Assembly (NCBI GenBank): GCA_030824725.1
Contig: JAPJRE010000070.1
Coordinates: 1 to 13,857 of the forward strand
DNA: 13,857 bases
DNA from: Sphingomonas sp.
Lineage (GTDB): Bacteria > Pseudomonadota > Alphaproteobacteria > Sphingomonadales > Sphingomonadaceae
Direction of reading: 5' to 3'
The position numbers were made by a program, and so were the translations under genes. Below are positions 8,994 to 13,857 of this stretch, in pieces; positions within the stretch are counted from its first letter, which is position 1; each line of letters starts with the position of its first letter. The notes under the pieces are model-generated. The model did no database searches, was not told where the DNA came from, and saw nothing but the letters and a program-made list of their open reading frames with translations.

Positions 8994-9983
8994 TCAGTGC
9001 ATCAGCGAGTCGTTGATCGAGCAGGCGGCAGGCCCCAGGATCACGATGAACAGCACCGGGAGGATGAACAGGATCAGTGGAACGGTCATGATCGCCGGCA
9101 AGCGCGCGGCCTTTTCTTCCGCCCGCATCATTCTTTCGTTGCGAAATTCCGCGGAAAGCACGCGCAGGGCCGATGCGAGCGGGGTGCCGTACTTCTCCGT
9201 TTGGATCATCGTCGTGACGACGCCGCGGATCGCTTCCAGATCGATGCGCATCGCCATGTTCTCGAAGGCGGCGCGGCGATCGGTGAGGAAGCCGAGCTCG
9301 ATCGCGGTCAGCGAGAATTCCTCGCCCAGTTCGGGATAGGCGCGGCCCAGCTCCCTGGCGACGCGACCAAAGGCGGCATCGACGGTCAGGCCCGCCTCGG
9401 CGCAGATCACCAGCAGGTCGAGCGCATCGGGCAGGCCCTTGCGGATCGCGTGGGTGCGCTTCTGGATGCGGTTCTTGAGGTAGAGATCGGGTGCCTTATA
9501 GCTCAGGAGGAAGCTGCCGGCGACCAGGCCATAGGCCGCGATCGGGCTCCAATCGGCGACCATGTCGGTGCCATAGACCAGATAGAGCATCGGCCCGCCG
9601 CACAGGATCGGCAGCACCAGCCGGCCGAGGATCACGCCCACCGCCCATTCGCGCCGGCGGATGCCGGCCTGGAGCAGCTTGACCTGCGCCACCTTCACCT
9701 GCTCGTCCTGCAGCACCTTGAGCGAGCTCAGGAAGCTGCGGATGCGGTCGGTCGTGTCGCTGCGCTGGACCAGCTTGGCGCGCCGCCGCGAGGGCGCAGC
9801 GGCGATGCCGGCCTTGAGCTGCTCTCGCCGCTCGTTGAGCGCCTTCACCCGCCGCGCCATCGGGTTGCGCACCGTGGTCGCGGCATAGATGGCAACGAGT
9901 ACGGAAAACGCCGCGATCGCCGACAGGATCGTGGCGACCCAGATGACGTCGATGCCGAGCAAGGTGGGGCCGGTGGGTTCCAT
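8994..9983 (-). CDS. tadC: Tad pilus inner-membrane platform protein TadC
   Basis: A 329-aa polytopic protein of the GspF/T2SSF family, the second of the paired platform proteins of type IVc (Flp/Tad) pili. It transmits motor force to pilin assembly in the inner membrane. Membrane segments are visible near residues 11-33, 113-138, 147-163 and 298-320. The cytoplasmic T2SSF domain includes KGLPDALDLLVICAEAGLTV (182-201), ELGFLTDRRAAFENMAMR and QTEKYGTPLASALRVLS (261-277), typical of TadC. The ATG at 9983 lies five bases after the tadB stop; an in-frame start 20 codons upstream would overlap tadB and adds nothing membrane-like. The ribosome binding site is weak, so translation is probably coupled to tadB. 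Confidence 0.95.
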   Translation of the reverse strand: MEPTGPTLLGIDVIWVATILSAIAAFSVLVAIYAATTVRNPMARRVKALNERREQLKAGIAAAPSRRRAKLVQRSDTTDRIRSFLSSLKVLQDEQVKVAQVKLLQAGIRRREWAVGVILGRLVLPILCGGPMLYLVYGTDMVADWSPIAAYGLVAGSFLLSYKAPDLYLKNRIQKRTHAIRKGLPDALDLLVICAEAGLTVDAAFGRVARELGRAYPELGEEFSLTAIELGFLTDRRAAFENMAMRIDLEAIRGVVTTMIQTEKYGTPLASALRVLSAEFRNERMMRAEEKAARLPAIMTVPLILFILPVLFIVILGPAACSINDSLMH

Positions 9984-9988
9984 CGCGC

Positions 9989-10969
9989 TCAGATCTCGAA
10001 ATTGACCATCTTGGCCATGATGAACGCGCCCAGCGCCATCCACACCAGCCCGCCGCCGCCGGCGACGATCAGCCGCTGATCGGTGAAGAACTTCATCATA
10101 TAGTCGGTGTTGATCGACCAGATCAGCGCGAAGACGATGAACGGCAGCGCGCCGACGATGAAGGCGGACGCCTTTGCCTCGGACGACATCGCCTTGATCT
10201 TCAGCTTCATCTGCGCGCGCTTGCGCAGCACGTCGGACAGGTTGCCGAGCGTTTCGGCCAGGTTGCCGCCGGTCTCGCGTTGGATCTGGATGGTGATGGT
10301 GAAGAACTGGAATTCCGGCGTGCCCAGCCGGTCCGCGGTTTCCTGCAGCGCCGCATCGAGCGAGCGGCCGATCTTCATCTTGTCGCTGATCGAGCGGAAT
10401 TCCTCCCCCACCGGGCCTTGCATCTCGAAGCCGACGACGCCGATCGTCTCGGTCACCGGCAGGCCCGAGCGCAGGCCGCGCACCAGCAGGTCGATGGCGT
10501 CGGGGAAGGCCGCGTTGAACCGAGTCACGCGCTGCTTGATCAGGAAGCCGACGACGAAATGCGGCACGCCCAGCCCGACGAAAAGGGCGAAGACCAGCGA
10601 CAGCAGCAGCGGCGCGCCCTCGAACAGCAGCAGCAGCGCGATCGCCAGCGCCAGCCCCAGGCTGGCCATGCCATATTGGCCGAGCGTCCAGCTCTTGCCG
10701 GTCATCGCCAGCCGCTTTTCCAGCTGCTCCTGGTTGGGCAGCAGCCGCGCGAAGGTCTGGTCGAAGCCGCTGGTCTGGGCGGTGGAGATGCGGCGCAGCT
10801 GCGCCTCCATCGCGTTGGTGCCGGTGGCGCTCACCAGGTGCCGGTCGCGCAGCGAGGTCAGCCGCCGCGCGCTGGCCCGCTGCGCCGAGGGGCCGGACAG
10901 CGCGAGTGCCAGCAGCACCAGCACCGCGACGGCCCCCAGGCCCAGCATCAGGAGCGGCAGCAGCGGCAT
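9989..10969 (-). CDS. tadB: Tad pilus inner-membrane platform protein TadB
   Basis: A 326-aa GspF/T2SSF-family inner-membrane protein that pairs with TadC as the base of the Flp pilus machine. Hydrophobic segments lie at about residues 1-25, 102-116, 118-146 (two closely spaced helices), 268-285 and 299-320. The T2SSF domain holds RFNAAFPDAIDLLVRGLRSG (150-169), LPVTETI, and the family-typical IQIQRETGGNLAETLGNLSD (227-246). It starts 7 bases after the cpaE stop; the purine-rich AAGAAGAAG at the end of cpaE is too distant to be a good ribosome binding site, so coupling is likely. Normally the motor ATPase gene cpaF/tadA would precede tadB directly; it does not here. Confidence 0.96.
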   Translation of the reverse strand: MPLLPLLMLGLGAVAVLVLLALALSGPSAQRASARRLTSLRDRHLVSATGTNAMEAQLRRISTAQTSGFDQTFARLLPNQEQLEKRLAMTGKSWTLGQYGMASLGLALAIALLLLFEGAPLLLSLVFALFVGLGVPHFVVGFLIKQRVTRFNAAFPDAIDLLVRGLRSGLPVTETIGVVGFEMQGPVGEEFRSISDKMKIGRSLDAALQETADRLGTPEFQFFTITIQIQRETGGNLAETLGNLSDVLRKRAQMKLKIKAMSSEAKASAFIVGALPFIVFALIWSINTDYMMKFFTDQRLIVAGGGGLVWMALGAFIMAKMVNFEI

Positions 10970-10976
10970 CGGCCGG

Positions 10977-12251
10977 TTACTTCTTCTTGTGCGCCATCAG
11001 CGCCTTCAGGTCGCCGAGCTTGCTGAGCAGCGAGCCGCCCTTCGCGACGTCCTTGCGCTCGCCCTCCTCGCCGGCATCGGTGATCTCCAGGATGCGGCGG
11101 GCAAGCTCGGCCAGCGGGGCGAGGCCGCGGTTGGTGCGGCCCACCTCGGCCATCGGCTTGCCGAGCTTGGCGGCCTGGCTGGCCAGCTTCGGCTCGAACG
11201 GCATCGCATAATCGATCTGGCGCTCGATCGAGCCTTCGAAGTCCTTGCGGCTGATCTCGAGCAGGGCAGGCTGCTGCAGCTTGTTGGCCAGGATGAAGAC
11301 CTGCGTCTGCGGCGCGTTCGCCTTGAACCAGCTGAGGATGCGGATCGTGTCGCGCGCGGCGGCGAGCGTCAGCTCGGTCACCAGCACCGCCACCTGCACG
11401 TCGGCGATCAGATGCGGGTGCTGCACCAGCATCTGCCGCGGCAGATCGGTGACGGTGCATTCGAAGGCGCCGCGGATCTCCTCCTGCAGCTGGTAGAAGG
11501 CGGCGCCGTCCCCGGTCATCGGCGCGTTGATCGGCGCCTCGGCGGACAGCACGGCGAGCCGCTCCGAGGCGCGGACCATCGCGCGCTCGATGAACAGCCC
11601 GTCGATGCGGCTGGGGTTCTCGATCGCGTCGGTGAGGCCGCGGCCGGGTTCGAGATCGAGCGCCAGCGCGCCGGTGCCGAAATGCACGTCCAGGTCGAGC
11701 ATCGCCGTGGTGCGGCCCTGCCGCTCGCCCATCAGCCAGGCGAGCGACGTCGCGACGCTGGTCGCGCCGCAGCCGCCGCGGGTGCCGATCACCGCCACCG
11801 CGCAGTGCGGCCGTTCCGCGCTCGCATCGGCATGCTTGGGCGCCGCCAGTGCCGCCTGGGCCTGGAGGAAGGCGTCGCGCAGCATGTCCGGGTTGATCGG
11901 CTTCAGCAGATAATCCTGGATGCCGCTGGCGATCAGGTCGCGGTACAGCCGCACGTCGTTCACCGCGCCGGCGGTGAGCACGATGGTGCCGGGCTCGCAT
12001 ACTTCGGCGAGCGCGTTGATGTCGTTCAGCGGATCGCCCGACTCGGAAAGGTCGACGAACAGGATGTTCGGGCTGGCGGAGACGGCCAGCGTCTGCACCG
12101 CGTTGCGCAGGCCGCCCTTGTTGACCTTTTCCGGCGCCCAGCCGAGCTCGACGGCGATCGGCCGCATCAGCTCTGCCGCGGCTTCGTCGCAGACAAAGGC
12201 GGCGAACGGCTCGCGACTTGCCGCGCGGGCGGGGACGAAGGGTGCGTTCAC
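10977..12251 (-). CDS. cpaE: Pilus assembly protein CpaE/TadZ (receiver-like domain plus MinD-like ATPase domain)
   Basis: A 424-aa protein that in Caulobacter and Aggregatibacter positions the Tad pilus machine at its site. Residues 15-135 resemble a response-regulator receiver fold (ILFVDLSES with Asp67, and DYLLKPINPDML). The MinD/ParA-like domain follows with VIGTRGGCGATSVATSLAWL (154-173). The deviant P-loop lysines of MinD (KGGxGKT) are absent: Arg158 and Ala163 occupy those sites, as commonly seen in CpaE/TadZ. LDLDVHFGTGALALDL (185-200) is the next switch-like motif. The start is a GTG at 12251 inside GTGA, overlapping the cpaD stop by four bases, a standard coupled start. The frame stays open further upstream but runs antisense-like through cpaD in another frame. 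The C-terminus is basic (AHKKK). Confidence 0.94.
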   Translation of the reverse strand: MNAPFVPARAASREPFAAFVCDEAAAELMRPIAVELGWAPEKVNKGGLRNAVQTLAVSASPNILFVDLSESGDPLNDINALAEVCEPGTIVLTAGAVNDVRLYRDLIASGIQDYLLKPINPDMLRDAFLQAQAALAAPKHADASAERPHCAVAVIGTRGGCGATSVATSLAWLMGERQGRTTAMLDLDVHFGTGALALDLEPGRGLTDAIENPSRIDGLFIERAMVRASERLAVLSAEAPINAPMTGDGAAFYQLQEEIRGAFECTVTDLPRQMLVQHPHLIADVQVAVLVTELTLAAARDTIRILSWFKANAPQTQVFILANKLQQPALLEISRKDFEGSIERQIDYAMPFEPKLASQAAKLGKPMAEVGRTNRGLAPLAELARRILEITDAGEEGERKDVAKGGSLLSKLGDLKALMAHKKK

Positions 12252-12904
12252 TTCGGCCCCCCGGCGGAATCGGCCTTCACCGTCGTCCCCCCGGCGCCAC
12301 TCGGCGCGGCGGCGCGATAGGCGCCGATCGCCTTGGTCATGGTTTGCGGGTCGGCGGTGGGCGCGCCGGGGGCGCCGCGCACCAGATCGGCGGGATCGGC
12401 GATCATCGCGGCGAGGTTGGCGGCGGTGGCGCAACCGAAGTTGGAGCTGGTGCTGGCGTCGGCGGTCATGCCGCTCGGGTGCCGATAGTCGGGGCAGCCG
12501 GACACGCTGGCGCTGGTGCGGGTGATCACCACGCGCACGTTGTCCGTGCCGTCGGGCCGGCCGGTCGCGGGGGCGCGATCGGCGAGCAGCAGGCCATAGC
12601 GGCCCGCCGCCGCCGCAACCTCGCCCCGGCCGGTGGTACCGTCGGCCCCGTCGTCGATCGCGATGCGATCGCCATAGCGCAGGTTCATCGCGCCCATCCA
12701 TTCGGCCAGCCGCCGCGCCTCGCCGGGGGCGAGACGGCCGCCATCGGCCTGCAGGTCCAGCGTCAGGTCCTGGCGGGAGACGACCGGCTGGTGGACCGAG
12801 TCGAGGCCGCCATTATAGCCGGCGCAGCCCGCCAGCAGCAGGGCAGGGAGAAGGAGCGTAAGGGCGGGGCGCGGGAACAAGGCGGTTCTCCTCGAAGGGC
12901 GCAT
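12248..12904 (-). CDS. cpaD: Pilus assembly lipoprotein CpaD
   Basis: A 218-aa lipoprotein that accompanies the CpaC secretin at the outer membrane in Tad pilus systems. A lipoprotein signal peptide is clear: basic RPSRR, hydrophobic LTLLLPALLLAGC, with the lipidated cysteine at residue 27. The CpaD family core is visible as ITRTSASVSGCPDY (127-140) and SSNFGCATAANLAAMIADP (153-171) before a Gly/Ala/Pro-rich tail. Cys137 and Cys158 could form a periplasmic disulfide. The ATG at 12904 shares one base with the cpaC stop (TGATG); a GTG one codon upstream (12907) would overlap by four and cannot be excluded. The stop overlaps the cpaE start by four bases. Confidence 0.93.
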   Translation of the reverse strand: MRPSRRTALFPRPALTLLLPALLLAGCAGYNGGLDSVHQPVVSRQDLTLDLQADGGRLAPGEARRLAEWMGAMNLRYGDRIAIDDGADGTTGRGEVAAAAGRYGLLLADRAPATGRPDGTDNVRVVITRTSASVSGCPDYRHPSGMTADASTSSNFGCATAANLAAMIADPADLVRGAPGAPTADPQTMTKAIGAYRAAAPSGAGGTTVKADSAGGPK

Positions 12905-13857
12905 CACAGGCCGAAGCCGGGCGCGGCCGCGGCGTTCCTGGATTTGGAAGGACGGGCGGGCGGCGCGATCGGCGCGGGCGCGAGCGCCTCGGTCGCCGGT
13001 GCCGCGCCGGAAGGGGCCATGGTCGGCATCGGGCGCTCGCCGTTCTTGCTGCCGGCCAGTTCACCCATGAAGATGCGGTCGAAGTCGTTGGGCGCCTTGT
13101 AGCCGTCGGTCGGCAGGCGGATCTGGTTCGCGTTGACCGGGCGGACGAGATAGGGGGTGATCACGATCACCAACTCGGTCTCGTTGCGCTGGAATGCGTT
13201 CGAGCGGAACAGCGCGCCGAGGATCGGCATGTCGCCCAGGCCCGGCGTCTTGGTGATCGAGTTGTTGTGGCTGTTCTGCAGCAGCCCGCCGATCACCATG
13301 CTCTCGCCCGAGCCGAGCTCGACCGTCGTCTCGCTGCGCCGCGTGGTGAGCGCGGGGATGGTGGTGTTGGCCAGCGTCACCGCGCCCGAGGAGGAAAGCT
13401 GCGATACCTCCGGCCGGACGTGGAGCGAGATGCGCCCGTCCGCCAGCACGGTGGGCGTGAAGGCGAGGCTGACGCCGTACTGCTTATATTCCACCGTGGT
13501 CGTGCCGAGCGCCTGGGCGATCGGGATCGGGATCTCGCCGCCCGCCAGGAAATTGGCCGTTTCGCCCGAAAGCGCGGTGAGGCTGGGCGAGGCGAGGGTG
13601 GAGACCTGGCCGATCGTCTCGCCGAAATCGAGGCTGGCGAGCAGATCGGTGCCGAGGAAATGCCCCGCCGCGCCGATCAGCGTGTTGCCGGTGCTGGGGC
13701 TCGGGAAGGTGAACACCTTGTCGCCCTTCACCGCACCGCTCGCCGGATCCTGCGTGTCGCCGGTCCAGTTGGTGATCGTGCCCTGCTTGCCCTGGTTGAT
13801 CCCGAACAGGAAGCTGCCGCGGTCACGGTTGGTGAGGTTGACGTTGAGGTTCTTGCT
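12904..13857 (-). CDS. cpaC: Pilus secretin CpaC/RcpA, C-terminal part (partial, 5' end outside window)
   Basis: Outer-membrane secretin ring through which the Flp pilus emerges. The 317 visible codons are open through the right edge, so the start lies beyond the window; a GTG at 13731 is internal. The secretin domain is recognisable from LASPSLTALSGETANFLAGG and EIPIPI through the VTVEYKQYG-like strand (TTTVEYKQYGVSLAFTP). It ends in the signature GGLLQN, TPGLGDMPILGALFRS and NETELVIVITPYLVRPV. After that comes a linker (KAPNDFDRIFMGEL) and an Ala/Pro-rich tail ending APGFGL, which does not look like part of the barrel. The stop overlaps the cpaD start. Genes for the prepilin peptidase, CpaB and the Flp pilin are expected further right. 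Confidence 0.95.
   Translation of the reverse strand, partial: SKNLNVNLTNRDRGSFLFGINQGKQGTITNWTGDTQDPASGAVKGDKVFTFPSPSTGNTLIGAAGHFLGTDLLASLDFGETIGQVSTLASPSLTALSGETANFLAGGEIPIPIAQALGTTTVEYKQYGVSLAFTPTVLADGRISLHVRPEVSQLSSSGAVTLANTTIPALTTRRSETTVELGSGESMVIGGLLQNSHNNSITKTPGLGDMPILGALFRSNAFQRNETELVIVITPYLVRPVNANQIRLPTDGYKAPNDFDRIFMGELAGSKNGERPMPTMAPSGAAPATEALAPAPIAPPARPSKSRNAAAAPGFGL

Noticed and set aside
10107..12320. 737-codon plus-strand open frame opposite tadB and cpaE
   Set aside because: It is a mirror of conserved pilus genes caused by the strong third-position G/C bias.
12252..12701. Longer CpaE start giving 574 aa
   Set aside because: The extra 150 codons run through cpaD in another frame and are Arg-rich and featureless. 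The GTG at 12251 overlaps the cpaD stop in the usual coupled manner.

Overview
The window is high-GC DNA (roughly two thirds G+C) with tightly packed genes and strong third-position G/C bias. Gene families and arrangement point to an alphaproteobacterium, most likely a sphingomonad (Sphingomonas/Sphingobium type). The indicators are glyS next to ppdK, a Caulobacter/Xanthomonas-type TonB-dependent receptor, and a cpa/tad pilus operon. The genus is inferred from recognised protein style, not from a search.

Left part (1-4334, plus strand): the 3' part of glyS (glycyl-tRNA synthetase beta chain, open at the left edge), a 162-bp gap with a hairpin, then ppdK (pyruvate, phosphate dikinase). ppdK shares one base (TGATG) with a 160-aa gene resembling the chorismate lyase/UbiC fold. 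A GC-rich palindrome sits in frame inside the visible glyS reading frame, and a related-looking palindrome lies after the UbiC-like gene.

Middle (4388-8018, minus strand): a classical short-chain dehydrogenase/reductase gene lies downstream of a 906-aa TonB-dependent outer-membrane receptor. A strong rho-independent terminator separates the two, so they are probably not one transcript. Upstream of the receptor is a 368-bp non-coding stretch (8019-8386). It contains two GGYATGACC boxes 34 bp apart, a TTGACA hexamer, a near-palindrome, and at its far end the terminator of the next operon.

Right part (8387-13857, minus strand): a tad/cpa type IVc pilus operon in the order cpaC (cut by the right edge), cpaD, cpaE/tadZ, tadB, tadC, then a small membrane-anchored coiled-coil protein with a helix-hairpin-helix-like C-terminus, and a perfect hairpin/oligo-U terminator. 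CpaC is the outer-membrane secretin, CpaD its lipoprotein partner, CpaE/TadZ the localisation ATPase-like protein, and TadB/TadC the inner-membrane platform. The motor ATPase CpaF/TadA, normally between cpaE and tadB, is absent: only 7 bases separate those genes.

I found no tRNA, rRNA, CRISPR array, insertion sequence or phage gene. I do not see a clearly new multi-gene defence or metabolic system. The observations most worth following are the in-frame palindrome in glyS, the missing cpaF, the ppdK/UbiC-like coupling, and the pilus-operon-linked HhH protein.
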